Shown here: positions 43,430 to 51,730 of the stretch, one piece after another
How positions within the stretch are numbered: position 1 is the stretch's first letter
Layout of the letters: every line of letters begins with the position of its first letter
NCBI GenBank assembly: GCA_025464445.1
Contig: JAODLY010000016.1
Coordinates: 36,888-100,887, forward strand
Length of the DNA: 64,000 nt
Source of the DNA: Rhodoglobus sp.
GTDB lineage: Bacteria; Actinomycetota; Actinomycetes; Actinomycetales; Microbacteriaceae
Direction of reading: 5' to 3'
Notes under the pieces: model-generated
The model's database searches: none
Told to the model about the DNA's origin: nothing
The model's input: the letters and a program-made list of their open reading frames with translations, nothing else
Program-made: the position numbers and the translations under genes

Positions 43430-44520
43430 GCGCGGACGCGAACGAGCGCGCAAGGGCCGCCAACCCGAAGACACCGCTTGCCGACCTGGCTGCCCTCGCT
43501 TACGAGCACCCCGAGTTGCGCGCCGTCGTTGCGGCCAACCCTTCCACCTACGACGACCTCCTCGCCTGGCTCCGCGATCTAGATGAGCCGGAGGTCGACA
43601 GGGCGCTCAGCGCGCGGTCCAGTGCCCCGGTCGCTGCCGCCGCGGCGGTCGCCGACTCCACAGAACTGTCTCGCGTCCCATCAACGCCGGTCGCGGCGAC
43701 GACGACCGAACCGATGCCGGTGGTGGTGGCCTGGAGGAAGATCCCGCGTCTTGTCAAACTCGTATCGGCATCCGGGATCGCGGTCGTGGTCATCGTGGCG
43801 ATCGTGGCGGGGTCTTTGACTGCCGCGGCACAGCAAAGGCTCGAGCAGGCCGTCACCGACCACGATGAACTGCAGGCCGAAGCGGATGCTGGTGCCGCGG
43901 CAGCAGCTGAACCCACGGTCGCCCCGGCTCCGGTCGCGAGCTCGGCCGCCTGGAATTTCGCAAACGCGGCGGGATATTCCTTCAGGGAGGACATCACGGT
44001 CGGCACGCCCGTGCGGTTCGATGCAGACAACCCTCCCCAGCACCAATTCACTAGCGACACCATCGCGGGAACCGCATGTTCTCTCGCTAACACTGATCTG
44101 GTGATCCCTATCAAGTGGCTTACCAGCGCGACGACGAAGACGTTCGATACGAGTATCGAAATGGATATGGTCGTGTCGCCCGCCCAGTCCACCGACTACA
44201 GCGTGATGGTGGAGCAGTTCTTCAGCGATGGGACCCAGTGCAAGGCCGACAACGACCTCTCGAGGGTCGCGGTGCGCTTCACCAACCCGCTCGGCCCCGG
44301 TGTCGGTGGTTGGCAACCACTTTTCGTTGTCATCAAGGACTACTTCAGCCCCAATCGCCCCGACGGTGACCCAGGTATCCTCAGCCAGATCACGCTGCGC
44401 CCGATCTCCTCGATGTACGACAACTCCCAGTCTGGCGACTGGGTGTTTCTCGACCAGGCGCTTATCGGGTCCGACAAGGAGTCGTTGGCTCTGACATTGG
44501 CGGGCGCCACCGTTCCCTAG
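43426..44520 (+). CDS. Variant leucine-rich-repeat membrane protein (second paralogue)
   Basis: This 364-residue protein starts at GTG overlapping the previous stop. The N-terminal variant LRR (NPKTPLADLAALAYEHPELR, residues 10-30, then a second unit ending LAWLRDL) matches the preceding protein. A Thr/Ala-rich linker, one helix (about 105-130), a short coiled region (QQRLEQAVTDHDELQAEADA) and an exported domain (about 170-364) follow. This domain carries two Cys and a beta-rich look (GWQPLFVVIKDYF). It is the last gene of the secretion-like locus and is not assignable to a known function. Confidence 0.75.
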   Translation: MSADANERARAANPKTPLADLAALAYEHPELRAVVAANPSTYDDLLAWLRDLDEPEVDRALSARSSAPVAAAAAVADSTELSRVPSTPVAATTTEPMPVVVAWRKIPRLVKLVSASGIAVVVIVAIVAGSLTAAAQQRLEQAVTDHDELQAEADAGAAAAAEPTVAPAPVASSAAWNFANAAGYSFREDITVGTPVRFDADNPPQHQFTSDTIAGTACSLANTDLVIPIKWLTSATTKTFDTSIEMDMVVSPAQSTDYSVMVEQFFSDGTQCKADNDLSRVAVRFTNPLGPGVGGWQPLFVVIKDYFSPNRPDGDPGILSQITLRPISSMYDNSQSGDWVFLDQALIGSDKESLALTLAGATVP

Positions 44521-44550
44521 TCACAGGCACCGCAGTGATATCCTCGCTGT

Positions 44551-44595
44551 ATGCATTTCGATCGACTCCTTCTTCGTCGCCGCGACGAGGCCTAG
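44551..44595 (+). CDS. Leucine leader peptide upstream of leuC
   Basis: A 14-codon frame encodes MHFDRLLLRRRDEA, with three consecutive Leu codons (CTC CTT CTT) directly before the hairpin at 44580-44617. TATCCT (44539-44544) lies 6 nt before its ATG, so it would be translated from the very 5' end of the mRNA. Ribosome stalling on the Leu codons when leucyl-tRNA is scarce would change folding of the following RNA. It is too short for normal gene callers. Leu-codon leaders are known in actinobacterial leucine genes. Confidence 0.75.
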   Translation: MHFDRLLLRRRDEA

Positions 44596-44617
44596 TCACC
44601 GGCCTCCCTCGTCGCGG
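44580..44617 (+). terminator. Attenuator-like hairpin of the leucine leader
   Basis: CCGCGACGAGG (44580-44590) and CCTCGTCGCGG (44607-44617) form a perfect 11-bp stem. The left arm lies inside the leader peptide's last codons, just past the Leu triplets, so a stalled ribosome would alter it. There is no T-run after it. Control may act by termination in the actinobacterial manner or on leuC translation. Confidence 0.65.
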
Positions 44618-44664
44618 AGTCTGACGCGACCCGGCTGGGCACCCTCGATCGAAGAAAGAGCATC

Positions 44665-46146
44665 ATGACTGAACCCAGAACACTCGCAGAAAAGGTGTGG
44701 GATGCCCACCTCGTCGCCAAGGGCGATGACGGCAACCCCGACCTCATCTATATAGACCTGCACCTCGTGCACGAGGTCACCAGCCCCCAGGCCTTCGATG
44801 GCCTGCGCAAGGAGGGGCGCCGCGTCAGGCGTCCAGACCTGACTATCGCCACCGAGGATCACAACACCCCGACGCTGGCGATCGACAAGCCCATCGCCGA
44901 CCTGACCAGCAGGCTGCAGATCCAGACGTTGCGCGACAATGCCGCGGAGTTCGGCATCCGGCTGCATTCGCTCGGCGATATCGAGCAGGGCATCGTGCAC
45001 GTCGTTGGCCCGCAGCTGGGTCTCACCCAGCCCGGCATCACCGTCGTGTGCGGCGACTCGCACACCTCCACCCACGGCGCGTTCGGGGCGATGGCGTTCG
45101 GCATCGGCACGAGCGAGGTCGAACACGTGCTCGCCACGCAGACCCTGCCGCTCACGCCGTTCAAGACGATGGCCATCACCGTGGAGGGTGAACTGCGACC
45201 TGGCGTCACGGCGAAGGACATCATCCTCGCCGTCATCGCGCAGATCGGCACCAACGGCGGCCAGGGCTACGTGCTCGAATACCGCGGCAGCGCCATCCGC
45301 TCGCTCTCCATGGAGGGCAGGATGACCATCTGCAACATGTCCATCGAGGCGGGCGCCCGCGCGGGCATGGTCGCGCCGGACCAGACCACCTACGACTACC
45401 TGGAGGGACGCGCCCACGCGCCGCAGGGCAGGGACTGGGATGACGCGGTCGCCTACTGGGAGACCCTCGCGACGGACGACGACGCGGTATTCGACGCCGA
45501 GGTGTACCTCGACGCGAACACGCTTGAGCCTTTCGTGACCTGGGGGACGAACCCCGGCCAGGGCGTTTCGCTGAGCGATTCGGTACCGAATCCGGCGTCG
45601 TTCACCGACCCCAACGACCGCGCGGGCGCCGAGCGTGCCCTCGAATACATGGACCTCCGGGCGGGCACCCCGATGAAGGACATCCCGGTGGATGCCGTGT
45701 TCATGGGCTCGTGCACGAATAGCCGCATCGAAGACCTGCGGGCGTTCGCATCCATCATCAAGGGACGCAAGAAGGCGGACAACGTGCGCGTCATGGTCGT
45801 GCCAGGCTCGGCACGGGTGCGCATCGAGGCGGAGGCCGAAGGCATCGACAAGATCGTCGAGGAGTTCGGCGCCGAGTGGCGGTTCGCCGGCTGTTCGATG
45901 TGCCTCGGGATGAACCCCGACCAGCTCGCGCCGGGGGAGCGGTGTGCGTCGACGTCCAACCGCAACTTCGAGGGGCGGCAGGGCAAGGGCGGGCGCACGC
46001 ATCTCGTGTCGCCGCTCGTGGCGGCGGCCACGGCCATCCGCGGCACCCTCTCAAGCCCCTGGGACCTCGACAACAGCCCCCTGCCCTTCCGAAATGACGG
46101 AGATTTGGTCACTGCAAGCACCGAAACCCCTGATGGGAGCCGCTAG
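44665..46146 (+). CDS. leuC: 3-isopropylmalate dehydratase large subunit
   Basis: This 493-residue Fe-S isomerase subunit converts 2- to 3-isopropylmalate with LeuD in leucine synthesis. The aconitase-type cluster ligands are visible in [14 protein letters not shown] and [15 protein letters not shown]. The [20 protein letters not shown] segment is also family-typical. After the normal end ([11 protein letters not shown]) there is an extra tail of about 25 residues, of which LPFRNDGD is encoded by a 28-bp dispersed repeat (46081-46108), so the original stop may have been displaced. It is followed directly by leuD and preceded by a Leu leader. Confidence 0.96.
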   Translation: MTEPRTLAEKVWDAHLVAKGDDGNPDLIYIDLHLVHEVTSPQAFDGLRKEGRRVRRPDLTIATEDHNTPTLAIDKPIADLTSRLQIQTLRDNAAEFGIRLHSLGDIEQGIVHVVGPQLGLTQPGITVVCGDSHTSTHGAFGAMAFGIGTSEVEHVLATQTLPLTPFKTMAITVEGELRPGVTAKDIILAVIAQIGTNGGQGYVLEYRGSAIRSLSMEGRMTICNMSIEAGARAGMVAPDQTTYDYLEGRAHAPQGRDWDDAVAYWETLATDDDAVFDAEVYLDANTLEPFVTWGTNPGQGVSLSDSVPNPASFTDPNDRAGAERALEYMDLRAGTPMKDIPVDAVFMGSCTNSRIEDLRAFASIIKGRKKADNVRVMVVPGSARVRIEAEAEGIDKIVEEFGAEWRFAGCSMCLGMNPDQLAPGERCASTSNRNFEGRQGKGGRTHLVSPLVAAATAIRGTLSSPWDLDNSPLPFRNDGDLVTASTETPDGSR

Positions 46147-46171
46147 ATGGACAAGATCTCCGTCATTTCGG
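46089..46171. repeat. Inverted repeat across the leuC-leuD junction, related to the 12.1 kb repeat
   Basis: CCGAAATGACGGAGAT (46089-46104, in the end of leuC) and its exact reverse complement (46156-46171, in codons 4-9 of leuD) enclose a 51-base loop containing the leuC stop and leuD start. The same two arms enclose a 50-base loop at 12069-12150. The flanking match extends to 28 identical bases (46081-46108 versus 12131-12158 reversed). Confidence 0.85.
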
Positions 46172-46758
46172 GCGTGGCCGTGCCGTTGGAGCGCTCCGCG
46201 GTTGACACCGACCAGATCATCCCCGCCGAGTTCCTGAAGCGGGTGACGAAGACCGGATTCGACGACGCGCTGTTCTACCGCTGGCGGCAGGACCCGGAGT
46301 TCGTGCTCAATCGAGAGCCGTACGACGCGATCCCCAGGGACGGGTCGTCGATTCTCGTCGCCGGGCCGGACTTCGGCACCGGCTCGAGCCGCGAGCACGC
46401 GGTCTGGGCGCTGCGCGATTACGGGTTCACCGCGGTGTTGAGCCCGCGTTTCGGCGACATCTTCCGGGGTAACGCCGGCAAGCAGGGCCTGCTCGCGGCA
46501 CAGCTTTCCGAGGCCGACATCGCCACGATCTGGCTCATCATCGACGCGGAGCCGGGGATCGAGGCATCCGTCGATCTCACCGCGAAAACCGTGACGATCG
46601 GCGAGTCGGTGTTCGGGTTCGAGATCGACGACTACACCCGCTGGCGGCTGCTCGAGGGCCTCGACGACATCGGTCTGACCCTGCGGGACGAACCGGCCAT
46701 CACGGAATTCGAGTCCCGGCGAGAAGCCTGGCGCCCGAAAACGCTGCCGGCCCGCTAG
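46147..46758 (+). CDS. leuD: 3-isopropylmalate dehydratase small subunit
   Basis: This 203-residue partner of LeuC contributes the swivelling domain that completes the active site. Family sequence is clear: [20 protein letters not shown] near the N-terminus, [20 protein letters not shown] in the middle, and [19 protein letters not shown] at the end. The ATG immediately follows the leuC stop. Codons 4-9 (ISVIS) fall within an arm of the dispersed inverted repeat, replacing the usual FTVHT-like residues without breaking the frame. A strong hairpin follows the stop. Confidence 0.96.
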   Translation: MDKISVISGVAVPLERSAVDTDQIIPAEFLKRVTKTGFDDALFYRWRQDPEFVLNREPYDAIPRDGSSILVAGPDFGTGSSREHAVWALRDYGFTAVLSPRFGDIFRGNAGKQGLLAAQLSEADIATIWLIIDAEPGIEASVDLTAKTVTIGESVFGFEIDDYTRWRLLEGLDDIGLTLRDEPAITEFESRREAWRPKTLPAR

Positions 46759-46763
46759 TTCGA

Positions 46764-46796
46764 ATCCGGCGTTTCGCTGTCCGCGAAGCGCCGGAT
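46764..46796 (+). terminator. Terminator after leuCD
   Basis: ATCCGGCGTTTCGC (46764-46777) pairs with GCGAAGCGCCGGAT (46783-46796) as a 14-bp stem with one G-T pair and a 5-base loop, 5 bases after the leuD stop. A short CGTT follows instead of a long T-run, as is common in high-GC actinobacteria. The remaining bases to 46967 hold no visible gene and presumably carry the murA promoter. Confidence 0.8.
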
Positions 46797-46967
46797 CGTT
46801 ACCGGATCGAGCGGAAACCGGTTGGGGCCGTAGACTGTCGAGGCGGTACGCGCGGCTGGGCCAGTGCGCGTTCTGCACCGGAGACAGGCACGCCCAGCGC
46901 GGTACCCCGTGGCCAACAAGCCACCCGCCCGAGCCCCTCCGGGCCCCAAGTGATATGAGGTGAGCAG

Positions 46968-48335
46968 ATGAATTCCCTTGTCAAGGACGCCCAGAAGGCC
47001 GCCGAAAGAGTGGGATTGTTGTCGGACAAGATCGTGATCAACGGTGGCAAACCCCTTGTCGGGCGCATCGAGGTTCGCGGGGCGAAGAATCTCGCCACGA
47101 AGGCCATGGTCGCCGCGCTGCTCGCGGACAGCCCGAGCCTGCTCAAAGACGTGCCAGACATCAGCGACGTTGGCGTCGTCACCGGGATGCTCGAGGCCTA
47201 CGGCGTCTCCGTCACGAAGGCGGGCGAGGGCGAGTTGCTGCTCGACCCGAGCAACGTGCTCAAGGCCCAGTTCCACGAGATCGACGCGCTCGCCGGCTCC
47301 AGCCGCATCCCGATCCTGTTCTGCGGCCCGCTGCTGCACCGCCTCGGCGAGGCCCTCATCCCCGACCTGGGCGGATGCCGCATCGGCGACCGCCCCATCG
47401 ACTTCCACATGGATGCCCTGCGCGCGTTCGGCGCGATGGTCGACAAGAGCTACGAGGGTATTCGCCTTACAGCGCCGAACGGACTGCACGGAGCGAACAT
47501 CGAGCTGCCGTACCCGAGTGTGGGCGCGACCGAGCAGGTGCTGCTGACCGGCGTGCTCGCCGAGGGCACGACAGAGCTGCGCAATGCGGCGATCGAGCCG
47601 GAGATCATGGATCTCATCGCGATCCTGCAGAAGATGGGTGCGATCATCTCGGTCGAGCCCAACCGCGTGATCTTCATCGAGGGCGTCGAGAAGCTGCACG
47701 GCTACGAGCACCGCGCGCTCTTCGACCGCAACGAGGCCGCGAGCTGGGCATCCGCCGCTCTCGCCACCGAGGGCGACATCTTCGTCGGCGGCGCGAAGCA
47801 GCAGGAGCTCATGACGTTCCTCAACATCTTCCGCAAGGTGGGGGGCGCCTTCGACATCCACGAGGACGGCATCCGGTTCTACCACCCGGGCACGCCGCTC
47901 AAGCCTGTCGTCGTCGAGACCGACGTGCATCCCGGGTTCATGACCGACTGGCAGCAGCCGCTCATCGTCGCCCTGACCAAGGCCGAGGGCCGCTCGGTCG
48001 TGCACGAGACCGTGTACGAGAACCGGTTCGGTTTCACCGATGCCCTCATCGAGATGGGTGCCGACATCGTCGTGCACCAGGACGGGCTCGAGTCGATAAC
48101 CCGCCGCGTTCCCCGCCGCCCGCTCGAGCAGGCAGCGGTTATCACCGGTCCCACGCCGCTGCACGGCGCCGACATCGAGATCCCCGACCTGCGCGGTGGT
48201 TTCAGCCACCTCATCGCTGCGCTGACGGCAGACGGGCAGTCAACGGTGAGCAACGTGGGCATCATCAGCCGCGGCTACGAGCACTTCATCGACAAGCTGC
48301 GGATCCTGGGCGCCGACTTCGTCTACGAAGGCTAG
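46968..48335 (+). CDS. murA: UDP-N-acetylglucosamine 1-carboxyvinyltransferase
   Basis: This 455-residue enzyme catalyses the first committed step of peptidoglycan precursor synthesis in the cytoplasm, transferring enolpyruvate from PEP to UDP-GlcNAc. The inside-out alpha-beta barrel motifs are present: GAKNLATKAM near the N-terminus, the catalytic Cys137 in GGCRIGDRPIDFH, and the C-terminal DLRGGFSHLIAALTADG. The Cys (not Asp) means fosfomycin sensitivity is expected from family knowledge. The start at 46968 follows TGAGGTGAG. It has a roughly 30-residue N-terminal extension typical of actinobacterial homologues. Confidence 0.94.
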   Translation: MNSLVKDAQKAAERVGLLSDKIVINGGKPLVGRIEVRGAKNLATKAMVAALLADSPSLLKDVPDISDVGVVTGMLEAYGVSVTKAGEGELLLDPSNVLKAQFHEIDALAGSSRIPILFCGPLLHRLGEALIPDLGGCRIGDRPIDFHMDALRAFGAMVDKSYEGIRLTAPNGLHGANIELPYPSVGATEQVLLTGVLAEGTTELRNAAIEPEIMDLIAILQKMGAIISVEPNRVIFIEGVEKLHGYEHRALFDRNEAASWASAALATEGDIFVGGAKQQELMTFLNIFRKVGGAFDIHEDGIRFYHPGTPLKPVVVETDVHPGFMTDWQQPLIVALTKAEGRSVVHETVYENRFGFTDALIEMGADIVVHQDGLESITRRVPRRPLEQAAVITGPTPLHGADIEIPDLRGGFSHLIAALTADGQSTVSNVGIISRGYEHFIDKLRILGADFVYEG

Positions 48336-48343
48336 GCCGGCGA

Positions 48344-49117
48344 GTGCCGCCTGGGGCGCAGCAAGCTGCAGCGACGCCGAAGCGCAAGTCTGAGAAGACC
48401 GCAATCTTCCGCGTTTTCGGCGCCCTGCTGCTGCCGTTCATGTACTTCGTGGGCAGCTACCGGCTACACGGCACGGAGAACGTGCCCGCGGAGGGCGCGT
48501 TCGTGCTCGCCCCCAACCACTACAGCAACATCGACCCTGTCGTGATCGGCGTGGCTATGTGGAAACTTGGCAGGATGCCGCGCTACCTGGCCAAGGCGTC
48601 GCTGTTCCGCATACCGGTGCTCGGCTGGATGCTCACGAAAGCCGGCCAGGTGCCTGTGCAGCGTGCCGGTCGCTCGCGCGAAGGAGCGGATCCGCTCGCC
48701 ACAGCGAGGACCATCGCGGCGGCGGGCCATGCGGTCGTGATCTACCCTGAGGGCTCGCTCACCCGCCAGCCGGAGTCGTGGCCGATGCGGGGCAAGCAGG
48801 GCGCCGTGCGCACAGCCCTCGATGCGGGCATCCCGCTCATCCCCGCGGCGAGCTGGGGCGCCGAGAAGATCCTGCCGCGCTACGGCAGGATCAGCCTCTT
48901 CCCCCGCAAGCACGTCGACATCGTCTTCGGCGAGCCTGTCGACCTCAGCCAGTACGCCGGCAAATCGAAAGACACCAGGGCGGTGGCTGAGGCGACGGAG
49001 AAGGTCATGGTCGCGATCACCGCGCTGCTCGAGCGGCTGCGCGGCGAGAAGGCACCAGTGGAGCGCTGGGACCCGGCCGACCACGGCCAGAGCGAAACCG
49101 GGAAATTCAATGAGTAA
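48344..49117 (+). CDS. plsC: 1-acyl-sn-glycerol-3-phosphate acyltransferase (PlsC family)
   Basis: This 257-residue membrane-associated acyltransferase adds the second acyl chain in phospholipid synthesis. The catalytic HX4D lies in APNHYSNIDPVV. Further blocks are GQVPVQRAGR, YPEGSLTRQ and the C-terminal IPAASWGAEKIL. A hydrophobic helix near 25-40 anchors it. I chose GTG 48344, 8 nt after the murA stop, because the frame before it lies inside murA. The gene overlaps gpsA by 8 nt, which fits a glycerophospholipid unit (gpsA makes glycerol-3-phosphate). Confidence 0.9.
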   Translation: MPPGAQQAAATPKRKSEKTAIFRVFGALLLPFMYFVGSYRLHGTENVPAEGAFVLAPNHYSNIDPVVIGVAMWKLGRMPRYLAKASLFRIPVLGWMLTKAGQVPVQRAGRSREGADPLATARTIAAAGHAVVIYPEGSLTRQPESWPMRGKQGAVRTALDAGIPLIPAASWGAEKILPRYGRISLFPRKHVDIVFGEPVDLSQYAGKSKDTRAVAEATEKVMVAITALLERLRGEKAPVERWDPADHGQSETGKFNE

Positions 49118-50129
49118 CACAACAGTTCCGGCGCGCAGGGTTGCGGTGCTCGGCGCCGGCTCGTGGGGCACGACGTTCGCCAAAATCCTCGCCGACGGCG
49201 GCTGCGATGTCGCGCTCTGGGCGCGACGACCTGAGCTTGCGCGCGAGATCTCCCAGTCGAAGCGCAACAGCGATTACCTGCCCGGCATCAATTTGCCACG
49301 CAACCTGTGGGCGTCGCCCCGGCTGCCCGAGGTGCTCGAGGGCGCGGAGCAGGTCTACCTGTCGGTGCCGTCGCAGGCGTTGCGGGAGAACCTGCGGATC
49401 GTGCGGGAGTTGATACCATCCGACGCCCTGATCGTCTCGCTGATGAAGGGTGTGGAGAAGAGCACGGGCGCGCGGATGAGCGAGGTGATCCGCCAGGAGC
49501 TGGGGATCGACGGGGAACGGGTCGCCGTGGCATCCGGCCCGAATCTCGCGCTGGAGATCGCGAAGGAGCAGCCGACGGCCGCCGTCGTGTCGTCGGAGAG
49601 TCTCGAGACCGCAACGATCGTTGCGATGACGGCGACGAACCCGTACTTCAGGTCGTTCGTGAACACCGACGTGATCGGCACGGAGTTCGGCGGCGTGCTC
49701 AAGAACCTCATCGCCGTCGCCATCGGAATCGTCGACGGCGTCGGGTACGGCGAGAACACGAAAGCCTCGATCATCACCAGGGGTCTCGCCGAGATGACCG
49801 ATTTCGCCGTAGCGTACGGCGGCCGTGCCGAGACTCTCGCCGGGCTTGCGGGTCTCGGCGACCTCATCGCGACCTGCGAGTCGTCCCTGTCGCGCAACAA
49901 CACGGCGGGGCGGTTGCTCGGGCAGGGCTACAGCTATTCCGAGGTCATCAAGCAGATGAACCAGACGGCCGAAGGCCTCTCCTCGATCGCGCCGGTGCTC
50001 GAACTCGCCCTCGCGAAGGGGGTGGAGATGCCGATAGTGAGCCAGGTCGCCGAAGTGCTTGCCGGTACTCTGAACCCGCGGGACATCGCGCCCCATCTCA
50101 CTACCGACGACCTTCCCCAGGGAGAATAG
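49110..50129 (+). CDS. gpsA: NAD(P)-dependent glycerol-3-phosphate dehydrogenase
   Basis: This 339-residue cytoplasmic enzyme reduces dihydroxyacetone phosphate to sn-glycerol-3-phosphate for phospholipids. The Rossmann motif GAGSWGTTFA lies at residues 13-22, the catalytic Lys in GVLKNLIAVAIG, and the C-terminal helix domain shows ENTKASIITRGLAEM and GLAGLGDLIATC. The start at 49110 overlaps plsC by 8 nt, and its stop overlaps the ddl start by one base, so plsC-gpsA-ddl are probably translated together. Confidence 0.95.
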   Translation: MSNTTVPARRVAVLGAGSWGTTFAKILADGGCDVALWARRPELAREISQSKRNSDYLPGINLPRNLWASPRLPEVLEGAEQVYLSVPSQALRENLRIVRELIPSDALIVSLMKGVEKSTGARMSEVIRQELGIDGERVAVASGPNLALEIAKEQPTAAVVSSESLETATIVAMTATNPYFRSFVNTDVIGTEFGGVLKNLIAVAIGIVDGVGYGENTKASIITRGLAEMTDFAVAYGGRAETLAGLAGLGDLIATCESSLSRNNTAGRLLGQGYSYSEVIKQMNQTAEGLSSIAPVLELALAKGVEMPIVSQVAEVLAGTLNPRDIAPHLTTDDLPQGE

Positions 50130-51229
50130 TGCCGTCTCAAGCGCTGCTGACCGTGGTCCTGCTGTTCGGTGGCCGGTCGTCCGAGCACACGATCAGTTGT
50201 GCGACGGCCGGGGGAGTGCTCTCGGCGATCGATCGCTCGAAGTACCGTGTCATCCCGGTCGGCATCACGCGCGAGGGCGCGTTCACGCTTCAGGATGACG
50301 ACGCGGACCTCTTCAGGCTCAACCCGGACGCCATGCCCCTCGTGAGCGACAACGGCACGCGGGTGTCGTGGCCGGATTCGGCGCTCTCCCGCGAACTGAC
50401 CTACCGGGATGCCGCGGGCGAGAGCCACTCGCTGGGAGACGTCGACGTGGTGTTCCCCATCCTCCACGGGCCGTACGGCGAAGACGGCACCGTGCAGGGA
50501 CTGCTCGAGCTCGTCGGACTGCCTTACGTGGGCAACGGTGTGCTCGCCTCGGCCCTGGGCATGGACAAGCACTACACGAAGAGCGTGCTCGAGGCCGCGG
50601 GGGTGCAGGTGGCGCCGTGGGTGACGGTGACGCCGCACCAGTGGTCAACCGAGAGGGAGCTGTGGCATGGCAGGGCGGTTTCGCTCGGGTTGCCGCTGTT
50701 CGTCAAGCCCGCGCGCGCGGGCTCCTCCGTCGGGGTCACGAAGGTCGCCTCCCTCGACGACCTGGATGCCGCCCTCGATGTGGCATTCGCAGAAGACAGC
50801 AAGGCGCTCATCGAGTCGGCCGTGGTCGGTCGTGAGGTCGAATGCGGCGTGCTCTCCGGTCGCGGGGGCGCCCCGACGCGGGTGAGCGTGGCCGGCGAGA
50901 TCATCGTGACCGGGCGCGAGTTCTACGACTTCGAGGCGAAGTACCTCGACGACTCGGCCGCGCAGCTGGTTTGCCCGGCCGACCTGCACGAGGGTGAGCT
51001 CACCGAGATGCAACGCGTCGCGGCACGCGCCTTCGACGCGATCGGCGGTTCGGGCCTGGCCAGGGTGGACTTCTTCTTCACCGGCACAGACTTCATCGTC
51101 AACGAACTCAACACCATGCCGGGCTTCACCCCGATCTCGATGTACCCGAAATGCTGGGAGGCGAGCGGGATGACCTACCCAGAGCTCATCGATGAGCTCA
51201 TCACCCTCGGGCTTGAAGCCATCCGGTAG
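50129..51229 (+). CDS. ddl: D-alanine--D-alanine ligase
   Basis: This 366-residue ATP-grasp enzyme makes D-Ala-D-Ala for peptidoglycan. Recognisable blocks are FGGRSSEHTISCATA, LHGPYGEDGTVQGLLELVG, KPARAGSSVGVTKV, the metal-binding GLARVDFFF and NELNTMPGFTPISMYPKCW. The GTG at 50129 overlaps the gpsA stop (TAGTG) and is preceded by GGGAGA. The DDL clade cannot be split into D-Ala or D-Lac specificity with certainty by eye. With no vanHX genes nearby, ordinary D-Ala-D-Ala is assumed. Confidence 0.95.
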   Translation: MPSQALLTVVLLFGGRSSEHTISCATAGGVLSAIDRSKYRVIPVGITREGAFTLQDDDADLFRLNPDAMPLVSDNGTRVSWPDSALSRELTYRDAAGESHSLGDVDVVFPILHGPYGEDGTVQGLLELVGLPYVGNGVLASALGMDKHYTKSVLEAAGVQVAPWVTVTPHQWSTERELWHGRAVSLGLPLFVKPARAGSSVGVTKVASLDDLDAALDVAFAEDSKALIESAVVGREVECGVLSGRGGAPTRVSVAGEIIVTGREFYDFEAKYLDDSAAQLVCPADLHEGELTEMQRVAARAFDAIGGSGLARVDFFFTGTDFIVNELNTMPGFTPISMYPKCWEASGMTYPELIDELITLGLEAIR

Positions 51230-51706
51230 CTATTTCGTCGTGTCTTCTGGTGCGATACACGCTCGCTCGGGTGCGATGTTGCTCACCGCGAACGCCAGGT
51301 CGGTGAGCGCGGCCTGTCCCGATACCGTGTCGCTGTTGACGATCACTTCGACCGCGGGGTCGCGCCCGTAGGTGGTGAAGACGTAGTTCGGGGCGTCTTT
51401 GCCGTCGATGAGCCAGTCGACACCCTTGACGGTGAAGCACTGGAGTGTCGATGTCGGATTTGGCACCGGCACTCCGCAGTGCAGGATCACGCCGGTCGGG
51501 GTGCCCCACGCCGCGGTGCCCTGGGCATCGGTCTCGCGGGACTGCAGGTCCGCCACGGTCTCGGGCAGGGCGACGATGACCTGCGCGCATTTCGGGTTGA
51601 TCGCGTCATTCGCCGGCTCCAGCGCGACGATCGGCGCGCAGCCCCCGAGCACTAATGGCACCAGCAGCAGGGGCGCGATGAGGGCGGCCCGGGTCGTCGT
51701 TCGCAT
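51230..51706 (-). CDS. DUF3515 family lipoprotein
   Basis: This 158-residue lipoprotein has a signal peptide ending LVLGGC with lipidated Cys23. The mature domain has the actinobacterial DUF3515 pattern: NPKCAQVIVALPETVADL, AAWGTPTGVILHCGV and IAPERACIAPED, with four Cys likely forming disulfides outside the membrane. The function is unknown, although linkage to ddl and thiL is conserved in relatives. It converges with ddl and is divergent from thiL. TAGCCT on the minus strand lies 7 nt before its ATG, indicating a leaderless mRNA. Confidence 0.88.
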   Translation of the reverse strand: MRTTTRAALIAPLLLVPLVLGGCAPIVALEPANDAINPKCAQVIVALPETVADLQSRETDAQGTAAWGTPTGVILHCGVPVPNPTSTLQCFTVKGVDWLIDGKDAPNYVFTTYGRDPAVEVIVNSDTVSGQAALTDLAFAVSNIAPERACIAPEDTTK

Positions 51707-51713
51707 CGGGTTC

Positions 51714-51723
51714 AGGCTACCGT
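51714..51723. promoter_or_regulatory. Overlapping divergent -10 boxes of DUF3515 and thiL genes
   Basis: The minus-strand hexamer TAGCCT (51714-51719) and plus-strand TACCGT (51718-51723) overlap by two bases, each 7 nt from its start codon (51706 and 51731). Only 24 bases separate the two genes, so both mRNAs should be leaderless and polymerases would compete. Confidence 0.65.
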
Positions 51724-51730
51724 GTGAACC

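Noticed and set aside
18511..44520. Interpretation as a standard mycobacterial ESX system
   Set aside because: EccB, EccD, EccE, EspG and mycosin are all missing, and the motor is a single EssC-like chain. Only the WXG100 and motor parts match.
44596..46002. 468-codon open frame on the minus strand opposite leuC
   Set aside because: It lies wholly antisense to a clear leuC, has an Arg/Val/Asp-rich shadow composition and matches no family. It is a by-product of high GC.
46147..46200. leuD N-terminus disrupted by repeat insertion
   Set aside because: The repeat arm is in frame and the protein continues normally into [19 protein letters not shown]. Only a few variable residues change.
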